The notes under the pieces: generated by a model
Told to the model about the DNA's origin: nothing
The model's input: the letters and a program-made list of their open reading frames with translations, nothing else
Database searches by the model: none
Origin: Tetracentron sinense
Taxonomy: Eukaryota > Streptophyta > Magnoliopsida > Trochodendrales > Trochodendraceae
Assembly: GCA_015143295.1 (NCBI GenBank)
Contig: CM026564.1
Location: 9,846,416-9,910,415, forward strand
Direction: 5' to 3'
Length of the DNA: 64,000 nt
Made by a program: the position numbers and the translations under genes
Shown here: positions 1-11,347 of the stretch, piece by piece
How positions within the stretch are numbered: position 1 is the stretch's first letter
How the letters are laid out: the number at the start of each line of letters is the position of its first letter

Positions 1-31
1 TACGGGAGCACACCTCCCTATCTCAGTCAAG

Positions 32-355
32 TTGAAGTTTAGAAGCTCCAACAACGAAGCGGAGTATGAGGCGTGCATAGCCTGTCTGAAAGAAGCCCGG
101 GGCATCAGAATCGAGGAAATAGATGTCTACGGTGACTCATCTTTGGTAATTTATCAGGCGAATGAATCTTGGGCCATCTGGGAAGCCAAGTTGGTTCCGT
201 ACTTAGCCTACCTCAACATGCTGATCACTCAGTTCAGGAGAATCATTTTCAGTCACAGTTCTAGGAATTACAACAGATTCGCCGATGCACTGGCCACTCT
301 TGCTTCCATGGTTCAGATCTCTAGGGGCATCATGCTTTGGCCGAATGAGATTTAA
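32..355 (+). pseudogene. RNase H fragment of the Tat element
   Basis: A 107-codon open stretch holds the NNEAEYEA motif, a GDS segment followed by a hydrophobic strand, and a C-terminal [11 protein letters not shown] motif. These are typical of the second RNase H domain of Tat elements, which would trim the RNA strand of the reverse-transcription hybrid. The N-terminal part is outside the window. The Tat copy at 42835-43362 has the same motifs in a more complete domain. Confidence 0.8.
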
Positions 356-559
356 CAACAGGATCAGCCTGCCTACTGCCTCAAGCTAAATGCAGTCTCA
401 GACAATCAGCCTTGGTTTACAGACATCAAGCAGTACCTCAAGGACGAGACCTTCCCCCTCGATGCTACCAAAACAGACCGCCGGGCAATCAGAAGACTGG
501 CTATTCAGTTCATCCTCTCAGAGGGAGTCTTGTATAAGAGATTACCGAGCATGATTTAG

Positions 560-1658
560 CTCAAATGCCTGGACACCTGTGAAGCAGCGCAGGTAGTCGT
601 GGAGGTTCACGGAGGAACCTGCAACCCACACATGAATGGGTTGATGCTATCCAAGAAAATTCTCAGGCTGGGCTACTACTGGTCCACCATGAAATTTGAC
701 TGTTGCAGACATGTACAGAAGTGCCACCAGTGCCAAATCTATGCTGACAAAATCAATGCACCGCTGACAAGGCTACACAATCTAATTGTTCCTTAGTCAT
801 TCTCTGCCTGGGGCATCGACGTCATCGGACCCATAGCTCCGAAGCATCTAACGGTCATCAATTCATCCTGATTGCAATCGATTACTTTACAAAATGGGTC
901 ATGGCAGCCTCTTATGTCAATGTAGTAGCCTCTATGGTTCAGCGCTTTTTGAAGAGGGATATCATCTGTCGATACGGTGTTTCATTTGAGATTGTGACAG
1001 ACAATGCTCTTAAACTCTGCAACAAGGGGATGACTGATCTCTGCCAGAAATTCAAGATACAACATCACAATTCCACTTCATATAGGCCACAGACTAATGG
1101 TGCCGTGGAAGCAGCCAACAAAAACCTTAAAAGATCTTTGAGAAGATGGCAACCAACTATTCTGCCTGACATGATATGCTCCCATATGCACTCATGGCCT
1201 ATAAAATATCCATCAGAACTTCAACAAGGGCAACACCTTTCTCTCTGACCTATGGTATGAAAGCAATCCTCCCCATCGAAGTAGAGATTCCGTCATTCTA
1301 GGTGTTAATGGAAGTAGAAATCTCAGAGGCATAATGGGTACAGACCCGGTTTGAGCAGTTGAATCTGATTGAAGAGCGACGACTGAAAGTCATCAATCAT
1401 TCACAGGCCTATCAGAGGCGTATGACTAGGGCATTCAACAAAAGAGTCAAGTCTCGCAGCATCGAAGTCGGTGACCTGGTTCTCCGAAAAGTATTGTCAA
1501 ACCATCCTGATCCTAGGGGTAAATTCACTCCCAACTACGAAGGCCCATACATAGTCCGAGATAAATTCTCAGGCGGCACCCTTCGGCTTGGATGTATGGA
1601 TGACGAAGACCTCCCTGAGCCCATCAACATGGACAAAGTTAAACGATACTACACTTAG
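560..1658 (+). pseudogene. Integrase of the Tat element, broken
   Basis: Three integrase regions follow in order. An HHCC zinc-binding region lies around 600-760 (HGG, then CHQC). The catalytic core lies around 810-1250, with a GIDVIGPI start, a TDNA segment and a PQTNGAVEAAN block that hold the expected D, D and E. A C-terminal domain at 1359-1658 ends KVKRYYT and has a KFTPNYEGPY block. Integrase would join the cDNA to the host chromosome. The reading frame is not continuous across the region, so it is a fossil. Confidence 0.85.
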
Positions 1659-4250
1659 GGTCTAGATCTGATAGGCGTTTTGCACTCGTAGAATCTCTGG
1701 GAAATGACAGGAGGCCATCATTGGCACACTCTTTATCCCTTTATAATGTAAACCTATTTTGCAATTAATGAAAATCCGCTAGTTAGCCCCTTGAGCCTGA
1801 CAGCCTTTCTTTCGACAAACTTTTCAGGGACACCCTCCCTCGTCATCCTTGACATTTTGTCTAAACTACGTCATTATCTGATCCTGCAAAGGGTACGTAG
1901 GTAACCTGACAAATCAGGTGTGGTCGCAAAATCGGGTAATCATACCCCGACTCTCCCCCAAGCAGAGTCCTTTCCCCAAAAAGAGTCATCAACTCCCCCC
2001 CACAGAGTTACTCCCCAAGAAGAGACAAACTCTCCCAACTACCCCGGCGGAGTCGACACCAAGTTTACAAAATATTACATCAAAGGAAAACCCAAAATAG
2101 AAGTTGTAACATTCTTCAAGCCAGGGATTCCCCGAGGAAAATAATTTCTCCGAGCTTTATCCCAACTTCCCCAAAATCAACCTCCCCAGTGGAATCAAAG
2201 CTCTCCTCGTGCGGAGAAAAATCCTCAAAGAGTCAGCCTCTACCAAAGCAGACAATCCAAAAAAAAAAAATCTCTGGAAACATCCAAAGAACAAATCTCC
2301 AGTAGAGAATCCTCATGCAAGCCAGTTGTAGCAAAAGGAAACAATTCGAGGGTGTCCCAAACTTTGGTCCTCTAGCTTACATTTCTTCCCACTCTAAGTC
2401 CTCCTAGATCCCCTAGAAACTACGAGTGCAAGCGCAATATCATATCCACGTCCTCGGTGGAGCACAGTCCAGGGCGATGAAGGGAGCATACTTGCTTCCC
2501 CAGCAAGTCACAGGCTTCCCCAGCCAATCGCGGGCATAAGTGAAAACCGACAACAGCCTCATTGCGCAAAAATTACGCGACTCCCAGACCTAGTCTTACG
2601 AGTAGGGGCAAAAAATGGACAAAAATATTAGCTTCACATGCATGAGGAAAACCGGCAACGGCCTCATTGCACAAAAATTATGCGAACCCTATGACTTGGT
2701 CATTCCAAGGGTAAAAAATAGAGAAAAAGCTGAAAACCAGTTTGGCAACACAATCCGGCAGCAACCAGGCTCATCAGGCTCCACAGTCACCCTCAATAGT
2801 CAGCATCTCTCGACAGGTCAGCATCCTTAGTAAAGATTCCAACAGGGAATATGCCTAGTGGATGTGTTACTCCAGAGCATGTCCCTATCAGAGATTCCAA
2901 CAGAGAATACCCTCAGCAGATGTTTTTACCCCAGGACATATCTCAGGCATACAAGCAAACATCGGAAAATCCCCAGCAGACTGGAAATCCCGAGTTCCCC
3001 GGCAGTAGTCTACAACGAAAACCTATTCCCCAGCCAGTAGTCTATAACAGAGACCTACTCCCCAACAGATTCTTCGGCAACAGGCCGTAACAGTCTTCAA
3101 TCCTCAGCGAATCCCTTAGCAGAAGCTCCGATGGCTCTCAACAGTACTCTCCCCAGCAAGAGTTCAGTCAACTTCTGAAGCCCAGCAGAAAACTCTTTCC
3201 TCGGCATGAGTCCAGAAGCTTACAACAATATTTAGACAAACTTGCCTACCCCAGCAGCATTCTACTCTAAATCATGCTCAGCTCTTCGAGAGTGAAAGGG
3301 AATCCGAAATCCCCTTAAAGCCCTTATCTAAGGCAATTTACTGGCAAATCTAAAAGCTAACAAAGCATACTTTTGTCAAAATCAAAAAAGTCTTTTACAA
3401 AAAGTCCTCTACACTTTTTCAGAAAAGGTTTTTTTTTTTAAAAAAAAAACTTCTGGTTTCAAAATCCGTTGAACCAACTTGCATCGAGCAGCCCTCCGAT
3501 AGGACAAGCATAAGAAGTTGTTTCTGCGCCTCCCCAGCAAGCAGTAGTCAGCAGAGTCATGAGAAAGCATCCTCACCTTTATCCCTTGCATGACGTCACT
3601 TACATAGCGTCATACCTTGCATGACCAAATACTTCAACATCATCTAACTTGATCAATCTTCAGTGCCTCTCGGCCATACCAAAGTCAATCCAACATTGTT
3701 TACCTCAAATCATTAAACATCTTGTACCTTGACAATGTACACCCTTCGACACCCCCATGTGTCTTTGACATCATAGAGTCTCATTTGACGTCGATTCAAC
3801 CTGTCGACACTCACCGCATGTCCACACAGAGACATTCCCGTACGTTCTCGACATCTTAGGTCTCTATTGACGCCGAGTCAATATGTCGACACCTCGCATC
3901 CATCACCCCGTGTGTTCCCAACACCCTGCGTGTTCCCAACACTCCGTGTGTTCCTGGCACCTCATGTGTCTCTCGATCGACTCGGTTAATATCCTCTGGG
4001 AAACACCGTTTTGATCAATCCCCTCGCCGCTTCCGAGTGACGCCTTGCTGTCGGCCAACACCTCCGGGCCTCGCCATCTCTGCTTCTATCTCTCGTCCCC
4101 AACTACTCGCTATCCCCTAGTAGTGGTCTTCACCACATTCGCCATTTGCACAACATTCATACATCTCATCTATCTTGGTATAAAAATAGGATGATTCCAG
4201 TCATTGACATTCTATTGCCATTCCGACACTCTCCGGCAAAGAAAGGCAAC
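1659..4250 (+). mobile_element. Long 3' untranslated region of the Tat element
   Basis: No coding capacity is visible. The stretch is rich in short recurring blocks such as CCCAGCA and CCCAGCAG around 2480-3250, and further on in GTCGACAC-type words. At about 1886-1902 it carries GTACGTAGGTAACC, a word that recurs in similar form inside the LTR (6716-6730). A purine-rich segment, GGCAAAGAAAGGCAAC, lies just before the LTR at 4235-4250 and is the likely polypurine tract. A long spacer between integrase and 3' LTR is normal for Tat elements. Confidence 0.65.
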
Positions 4251-4261
4251 TGTAAACACCC

Positions 4262-4600
4262 AATTTTTACACCCTCTCCAAACCCTAAGACCCTAAAACC
4301 CTAGGACCTAAACCTCGGGCTCAAAGCCCATTACCCTTAGGAATACCCTAAACCCTAGGACAAACCCTAGAATCCTAAAACCCTAGCCCTAGGTATGCCA
4401 TGAACCTTAAAACCCTAAAACCAAGATCCTTGGGCTCAAGGCCCATTACCCTTAGGACACCTAAAACCATAGTCCAAACCCTAGGTGAACCCTAGCCAAA
4501 CCCTAGGACTAACCCTAGACATGCCCTAGACCTAACCCTAGGACTAACCTTAGCTTAAAACCTAGAAAAACCCTAGGACAAGCCCTCACGGGCTCAAGGC
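4262..4600 (+). repeat. Degenerate telomere-like CCCTAAA/CCCTAGG repeats inside the LTR
   Basis: Around twenty imperfect copies of CCCTAAA, CCCTAGG and related heptamers occur within about 340 bp just inside the LTR start. They resemble the plant telomere repeat but are interrupted and mixed, so this is an LTR feature and not a chromosome end. Confidence 0.7.
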
Positions 4601-4804
4601 ACACCTACCCAATCCAAATCCACAAATACCATAGTCATAAGCTATCATGGGCCCAAACAAGGGCCCACCAGCACATGGGGGTCCATTTGGGTGGGGCCCA
4701 CAAACCCTAGTTCAGAAGCTTGGCGGGAAAGTCCCCTATTTGGCAAAAAAATCAACTTTCGGCCCAAGTGAATAGCAGCTTGGCCCAAAAAAGCAAAAAA
4801 GCAT

Positions 4805-4833
4805 GGGTGTCGGTAATCAGTTTACCGACACCC
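4805..4833. repeat. Perfect 12 bp-stem hairpin in the LTR
   Basis: GGGTGTCGGTAA pairs with TTACCGACACCC across a 5-base loop. The same core recurs as hairpins at 5534-5556 (10 bp stem) and 5723-5745. Confidence 0.8.
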
Positions 4834-5533
4834 CCATTTTACCTTTCTTTGAGAGTGACGGTAAATTAATTACCACCACACCTGAAAAACCTTGCTAGAT
4901 GTACAAGCACCCCTCTGTAGCCACATGGGCTTCACCAGTTGGTCCCCTAAGCCTGGTAAATCTTTGAAATACCCCTGAGGGTCCTCCCACTCCTTCTATA
5001 AAGCTCCACCCTCACCCATGCAATCGGACGCCACTTTCATCCTGTGAAAACTCTGCCGAACCTTGAGCTTGCCCCCAGCCTTCCCCCTTCACTCCAATTA
5101 GGTCTCACAACACCTTTAGGCTCCCCAACAACCTCTCCACAGTTACTAGACTAGCCCAGACCTGCTTAGCCTGCTCACCACCAACGTAGCAGCATCACCA
5201 ACCACGTGCAAAGGGTAACAGACCCCCTCTCTTCTCTCATTCTACTTCACCACTATAAGGGACCCCTGATCCCATTTCAGGGATCCCATTTCAGGGGTCC
5301 CATTCTTGCTTTCTTACTTGTTCTTTAGCTCCAAGACCAAGGATAGGGCCCTCTCACCTCATTCATTGGTGTGAGGATACCCTTGAGGTTCGGCATGGGT
5401 TCAACACCTTTCTAAGTATGCTTGGCTTAGTCTCTTTAGGTTCTGGGGGTCCCTCTGGCAATGAGGGAACCCCTGGTAACTCGTGGTGCAGCCCCCCACG
5501 AGGAGGAAATTATTTTTTTCAAAATCTGCTGAT

Positions 5534-5556
5534 GGTCGGTAATCTCATTACCGACC
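5534..5556. repeat. Second GTCGGTAA-type hairpin in the LTR
   Basis: GGTCGGTAAT pairs perfectly with ATTACCGACC across a 3-base loop. Confidence 0.8.
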
Positions 5557-5722
5557 CAATGTACACCCCCTGTAACTCTCTAACCCTGGTTAACTTGAAC
5601 CTTAGTCAGTTCCAGGGCTAGGGTTAGTTGGTTTAGACTGTAAACTACCTCCCTACAAGTTTTTAGACCTTGAATCAGTGTTTAACCATGGTTAAATGGC
5701 TTCCAAACCCATGTCAGCATTC

Positions 5723-5745
5723 TGTCGGTGATTAGTTTACCGACA
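5723..5745. repeat. Third GTCGGTAA-type hairpin in the LTR
   Basis: TGTCGGT pairs with ACCGACA around a 9-base centre. It shares its stem core with the hairpins at 4805 and 5534. Confidence 0.75.
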
Positions 5746-7031
5746 CATATTGCTTATTTTTCAGTAAATTTGGGCCCTTGTGAGGCCCACATGCCTCATG
5801 CTATGGGGTCCACCCCAGGTTCTTTGGAAAGCCATGATACCCCTCTACATTCTTACAAAGTTTCAGACCCAGGGGCCAAGCCTAACCCTAGTTAACAAGG
5901 CCCCAAACCCTGGTCACTCAAACTGTGCTTGGTGTTGGCAGTCCAAATGCCGACATTTCAGACTCTGTTTTTGCATACTTTGGGTCCCTGTGGAGCCTAC
6001 GCCTGGGCACTTCTAAGCCTAATTCTTAACCCATTGGAAAGCTTGCACTCCAAGCTATTTGACTTGTGTTCGCTCTATCCTGGGGGGATCCCTAACCCTA
6101 GTTAGATCCCCACGAACTCATGTTAAAAATTCACTGTAATGGAGATAATTTGATTACCTCTATTTTTTGAATTTTTGATTTTTGGGCTTTGTGCGGGGCC
6201 CAAACCCCGGTAGGAGCCATTCTAGGCCCTGTCATACTTTTTGGGCCTATTTTTGACTTACCATGACCCTTAACCATGGTTAAAGTGGCCTCCGACTAAC
6301 TTTTAACCATGGTTAAGCACCACTTAACCCCACAAAAATTTGGAAAATCCCTAAAAATCTAAAAAAATATAAAAGATAAAAAAATAACTTTTTACCATTT
6401 TTAACCATGGTTAACACTCTTAACTATGATTAACTCTCTTTTAACTCCGGTCAGCAACCCTAACCCTGAGTTAACACGTCTCTTTGCCTCCGGGCTTCAT
6501 CCTTGGCCTTCCGGGTCTAATCCTGAGTCTACCGGGCTACCCCTCGGCCTACCGGGCTCAACACTTTATACATTGACTAACCCAGGTCAAGCAAAACTCT
6601 AATCTGCCAGATTAGGCCCATTAGCCACCTTTTGGTGTACACACACACACCCCCTCGCCTTAGCACAGGCTCAAGTGGTAGAACTATGTTCGGTCTGATC
6701 TCACCCCTTATGTGAGTACGTAGGCAGCCTAACACGAGCCCGACCCTAGTTAGCTTTTACTTTCTTCCGAATAGTATTAACTTAAACACTTAGGCATTTG
6801 CTTAACTTTGACTTTAATTTTGGCTTAAACCTAGCAAGTGGGGAATCACCATGTGTGGAAGTGTCGGGATGCCTAACCCCTTCCCCGAACTTAACCGAAC
6901 CTCTTACCTGAATCTTTGATCGTAGACCAATGTCTTATCTAACATTTTCCTGGGACTTATCCCTTCTTAATTAATAGGTGGCGACTCTCAAATCCCTCTT
7001 GTGAGTTGGAAGTAAAATTCCCGTGCTCACA

Positions 7032-7194
7032 CCTACCATGCAAAGTTTCAAAAGGTGTCATTTGGATGTTTCTTGATAATTGTTGTTGTAAGCAAACTTG
7101 ACCAAGGGCAAGTGTTTATCCCAACTATCTTGAAAATCAAGCATGTAAGACCGAAGCATATCCTTAATGATTTGATTTACCCTCTCCATTTGTT
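7032..7194 (-). pseudogene. Chromovirus integrase, distal piece
   Basis: Read on the minus strand it gives QMERVNQ followed by DSWDKHLPLVKFAYNN, the end of the integrase core. It sits between the Tat LTR and the inserted solo LTR. The proximal piece of the same domain is 3.7 kb away at 10873-11165. Confidence 0.8.
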
Positions 7195-8666
7195 TGTACG
7201 ACCCATAATTTTAATATAATAATTTTTGAGGTTTTTGGTCCTTAATTGACATGAATTTTACTAAAAATAATTATCACTAGATAAGTGTTTGATAAATTTA
7301 TGGGAATTGAGTTTTTGTTCAGGATTGTATATCACTGGTAAATTCAGTGTTTTTTCTCCGGAAATTGCACACAGTGTGTTGGTCGGCTATTTGGACAATT
7401 ACCTGTCATGCCAAATCCGTCACGCATCGATTCATTAAACCGCGAGGCTCGTACATAAGAAAACCAGCAAAATCTGCAACTTTTGAAATTCAGTCGGTAT
7501 GCAATATTTACCAATTGCCCCAATAGAAATCATTGAAACTTGCACACCATATGTTGCTTGGCCCTCTGGACAATTTTCTGTCGTTTCGACTTTATTGCAA
7601 CTCAAACGACTGCGTGTTTAGTGTCTAAAATTAGGAAATTTGTGGGTTTTACAATTTTCTTCCAGACTTAGTGTTTATAGTGAAAACTCAATATTTTTCT
7701 CCGAAATTGCCACAGTAAGTGTCGGACTATCTCTAGTACGATCACCTGTCGTTTTGTTACCATCGCACATCGTCTCACGGAGTTACGGGGCCGTATGCGT
7801 GAAAAACTCAGGAATCTGGTCAAACCGGTCAAAGGACCATAATGTCATCTTGGTGACATCACTGATGATGTCATCACCATAAGGGGTTTATCTAAAGGAC
7901 CCTCCACCCCCTCATTTCTCCCCATTTCGGGAGAGAGAGCCAAAGCTCTGTCCGTGAGCTTTTAGAGAGAGAAAGTGAGGAGAGAGAAAATAGAGAGAGA
8001 AAGGAAGAGATAAAAAGAAGAGGAGCTCTACCTTGGGGTTCTTCGATGTTCTGAGCGTGTTGGCGACGTTTGTTTTACAACTCGGTGCCTTGATTGGTGT
8101 GTAGAGAGAGAGAGTGAAAGTTAGAGAGAGAAAGAGGAAGTTAGAGAGAAAAATTTTTCACTTTGAGATTCTTCGACGTTCCGGACGCATTGGCAATGCC
8201 CATTTTGCAATCCGGAGCTCTGTTTTACGTGTAGGAGGTAAAATCTCTTTCCCTTTTTTCTATTTCCCTTATTAAATTTTTTTTTTTGTACATGGAATGG
8301 TATATGCGATGATGTGTGGATGAAAAAGGGTCAGAGACCCGACATGTGATGCATGAAATGAATGGGGATGTGTGTAAATTGAGTAAAGGGGCATAGCCCT
8401 CGATTTCAGGCTATATAGCTCAGAATTTTGGCTCACATAGAATAATTTGAGACGATATGTGAATGAAAAAGGGTCGGAGACTCGATATTATGTGTATGAA
8501 ATGGATGAGGATGCGTGAAAAATGAGCAGAGGTGCATAGACCTCGGTTTCGAGCTAAACAACTTAGAATTTAGGCTCGATGACCAATCGGGCGATCGATC
8601 TGTACGCGATTTGTTAACTTGGAATGACATAGGCATATAATGTGATGATTATTAAAATTTGTTAGG

Positions 8667-8970
8667 GGCGATGGATGGACCCATCGGCCTGGATATGCCC
8701 CCTAGCAGGACAATCTTGTATGATATGATGTTGTTTGGATGTTGTAAGGTGATGGATGGACCCATCAGCTTGGATATGTTCCCTAGTGGAACAACTCTTG
8801 TATGATGTGATATTATTGAATACCTGAAAGGTAATAGTAGGGTCCATTGGCCTGAATATGTTCCCCATCGGAACGACCCTTATATGATGTGATATTATTG
8901 GATACCTAAAAGGCGATGGCCGGGTCCATCGGTCGGATAATGTTTTCCATCAGAATGGCACATTATCAAA
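8667..8970. repeat. About 3.7 copies of an 81 bp tandem repeat in solo LTR A
   Basis: Units start near 8667, 8748, 8829 and 8911 with GGTGATGGATGGACCCATC-like words followed by TTCCC(T/C)A(G/T)...GGAAC blocks. The units differ at 10-20 percent of positions, so the array is not recent. Confidence 0.75.
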
Positions 8971-9339
8971 ATTGGTGGCACGAATTCAAGTGGGGCTTGG
9001 AATAATTGGGGATTTCTTACGGTTAGAAAATCTAACTTGAGTTAAACATTGTCCGTGGTCCCTCTTTGACTAGGTTTGGAGAGGCAGATCTGCTAAGAGC
9101 CGAGGTTCCTCCATGATTGATAGTTGGGAGAGTTAGGAAGGCATTGGGTCTATGGACCCAAGGTTGTATTGGGTCTACAGACCCAGGGTTATATTGAGTT
9201 TACGAACTCAAGGATGTTACCTTGAGGGGGTATTAACCTGTGCCGACAGGTATATACCCAACAGAGACTGTGATAACAAAAGATGTTTGTTTGGTTCCTC
9301 TGTGACTAATAGTCCGGAGTGGGTGGATTAATATACATA

Positions 9340-9640
9340 GATCCTCTTTGACTAGGTCAGGAGTTGTGATATTTGTTTAGTCCCCCGTGACTGACAGTCG
9401 GAGTGGGTGGATTAACATCCATAGATCCTCTTTGACTAGGTCAGGAGTAATGATATTTGTCTAGTCCTCCGTGATTGATAGTCGGAAGTGGGTGGAATAA
9501 TATCCATAGATCCTCTTTGACTAGGTTAGGAGTGGTGATGTTGTTTAGTCCTTCATAACTGATTGTCGGGAGTGGGTGAAATAATATCCATAGATCTTCT
9601 TTGACTAGGTTAGGATTGACGATGACTTGTGTCACGGGAG
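9340..9640. repeat. About 85 bp tandem repeats in solo LTR A
   Basis: The word CCTCTTTGACTAGGT recurs near 9345, 9425, 9510 and 9597, each time followed by a GATAGTCGG-like word and GGGTGGA. Related single copies occur in solo LTR B near 58197 and 58305. Confidence 0.75.
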
Positions 9641-9659
9641 ATTACCCGAGATAGGCTGA

Positions 9660-10110
9660 GTCTGAGAGTGACAATATATCTTGAGGTAAAAGGCCTTGTG
9701 GATTTAGAAGATGACCTAAGATAGAGTGAGTCTGAGGGTAACAAGATACCTTGAGGTGAAAGGCCTTGTGGATTCAATGATGACCCAAAAATAGGTTGAG
9801 TCCCGAAAGGTAAGATACTTTGAGGTGAAAGACATCGTGGATTCAAAGGATGACCCAAGATAGGTTGAGTCTTGGAGACAAAATGTTTGAGGTGAAAGGC
9901 TCTGTGATATGAGGTATAACCCAAGATGGGTTGTGTTATCTGACAGAAATGTCATGAGGACAGGTTCCTCGCATTGGCTGAGGTCAGAGGTGTTGTGTTA
10001 TCTGATAGAAATGTCATGAGGATGAGGTCCCCACCATGGCTAAGTCAGATGGTTGTGTTGTTTGATGGAGAGGCCGTGATGACAAGTTCCCCGCATTGAC
10101 CGAGATCAGA
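9660..10110. repeat. Two further short-period arrays in solo LTR A
   Basis: Between 9660 and 9930 a unit of roughly 65-70 bp repeats, with TTGAGGTGAAAGGCC(T/A)TGTGGATT and then GATGACCCAAGATAGG-like words split between lines. From about 9930 a unit containing TATCTGA(C/T)AGAAATGTCATG is repeated at about 9937 and 9998 with a weaker third copy near 10060. Confidence 0.65.
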
Positions 10111-10872
10111 TGATTTGTGTTGATTCCAACGAATGAAGGCCCGGATTGTGTACTGAGTCTAATGACTCAAGGTTGTATTGAGTCTAAAGACTTAAGGTAT
10201 GGTTTGAATGGACGTAGGCCCAGTTGATTAATAATTGAGTCTACGGACTTAAGGGTAAATGTTATACACGGGCGAAGACCCAGTCGATCGAGTTTGCGGA
10301 TTCAAGGATAGAGCGTGAGCGCATATCTGAAACGGTAACCTGGTGTCGTGGACGATGATTGGATAAACTTGACGATTAAAGGTTGGGAACCTCAGAATAT
10401 GGTGAAATAGCCCTGAGTGACTTCGGCTAATGAATTGCAATATTATTATTATGCATATTATTATGATATGAGAATTGAACTATAAGACTATATCGTTATT
10501 GATGGATGTTACTATGTGGAAAATAATCTAAATAGATTATGGATTTTGCTGGGCTCTATAGCTCACCCCTTATTTTATGTCTTCAGATTCTGAAGCAGTT
10601 GCCTATTGTTAAGAAGCTATGCTTGATAGATTTTGGAAAGTGTACCGGCGCATTAGTTACGTCAAAAGTAAAGGCTACTGTAACAAATGAGCTAACACAT
10701 TTGTTTATGATGAGTTATCGTGATGACCAATTGTTATTGCTTATATAAGCTCTTGCATAAAAGTTTAAAGTTTCCCGCAATTTTAATCGACAAAGTCTTC
10801 AGTTGTGTGTTAATGACGAACGGGCACGTGTTTCGGAATATGATTCCCTAAGGTGCGGGTTTGGGGAATTAC

Positions 10873-11165
10873 TGTCCATCTGTCTGAAGATGAAATGTCG
10901 TGCTGAAATCCAGATAAGTTCCCATGACTTGTTGAAAACTCTTTCAAATCTCGAAGTAAACCTTGTATCTATATCACAAACGATACTGATTGACACTCCA
11001 TGCAAATAGACTACCTCCTTTATATACAGATTTGCCAGCTGATTGGAATTAAATGTGGTACGATAGGAAAGAAAGAGAGCCGACTTGGTCAAACGGTCCC
11101 CACTACCCAAATAGTATCAAAGTTCCTAGATGTTCTTGTCAAACCCACAATAAAATCCATTGATA
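10873..11165 (-). pseudogene. Chromovirus integrase, proximal piece
   Basis: The minus-strand translation gives GDRLTKSALFLSYRTTF, LANLYIKEVVYLHGVSISIVCD and DTRFTSRF, ending in a QTDGQ-type word at the insertion point of the solo LTR. These are the first and second parts of a chromovirus integrase catalytic core. Confidence 0.8.
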
Positions 11166-11347
11166 TATTTTCCTACTTCCATTAACAGAATGAGAAGAGA
11201 CTAGAAGTCCGGCTGGTCTTTTGTGTTCGACCTTAACTTGTTGGCAAACCAAACACTTGGATACATATGTAATTACATCTCTTTTCATGTTCCTTCACCA
11301 GAAACGTTTCTTGAGATTTTGTTACATCTTGGTGCCTATAGGATGAA

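Larger units (their letters stand above)
1..7031 (+). mobile_element. Ty3/gypsy Tat-lineage LTR retrotransposon, 3' half, broken
   Basis: Order on the plus strand: RNase H fragment, integrase, a 2.6 kb 3' untranslated region, and a 2.8 kb LTR whose right edge abuts unrelated chromovirus integrase sequence. The RNase H resembles the second (archaeal-type) RNase H known from the Tat lineage, and the very long 3' region also fits Tat. The 5' part lies beyond the window edge. Pol is spread over several frames with roughly five or more breaks, so the copy is dead. The second LTR is not visible, so its age cannot be estimated. It was inserted into the chromovirus at 7032 and is therefore younger than it. 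Confidence 0.85.
4251..7031 (+). repeat. 3' LTR of the Tat element (about 2.78 kb)
   Basis: It begins TGTAAACACCC after a purine-rich tract and ends GTGCTCACA where chromovirus integrase sequence resumes, giving TG...CA ends. Inside are degenerate telomere-like repeats, three hairpins built on GTCGGTAA, several copies of the palindrome TTAACCATGGTTAA, and GTACGTAGGCAGCC at 6716-6729. A TGGCGACTCTC word at 6979-6989 resembles a tRNA-Arg-type primer site but lies inside the LTR by this boundary. The end was placed by the join to foreign sequence; the other LTR is outside the window. Confidence 0.65.
7195..10872. mobile_element. Solo LTR (3.68 kb), copy A of a family seen again at 56751
   Basis: The left edge TGTACGACCC and right edge GGGGAATTAC match the edges of the copy at 56751-59525 (TGTAACGACCC ... 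GGGGCGTCATA), and the two copies align along much of their length. It splits a chromovirus integrase at the QTDGQ/MERVNQ point, which fixes both ends to within a few bases. The flanking target copies (TGTTT left, TGTCC right) are only partly alike. No coding region or primer site lies inside. Its terminal words are typical of plant chromovirus LTRs, so it probably arose by recombination between the two LTRs of a full element. Confidence 0.75.

Noticed and set aside
4262-4600. A chromosome end or interstitial telomere
   Set aside because: The repeats are degenerate and lie inside an LTR whose borders are supported on both sides.
6979-6989. TGGCGACTCTC as the primer site, setting the LTR end at about 6978
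   Set aside because: The match is short, and the next 42 bases continue to a CACA end that abuts chromovirus sequence, which better marks the LTR end.
8667-9640. Regular arrays that could look like a CRISPR
   Set aside because: Units of 81-85 bp diverge along their whole length with no unique spacers, inside a plant LTR.
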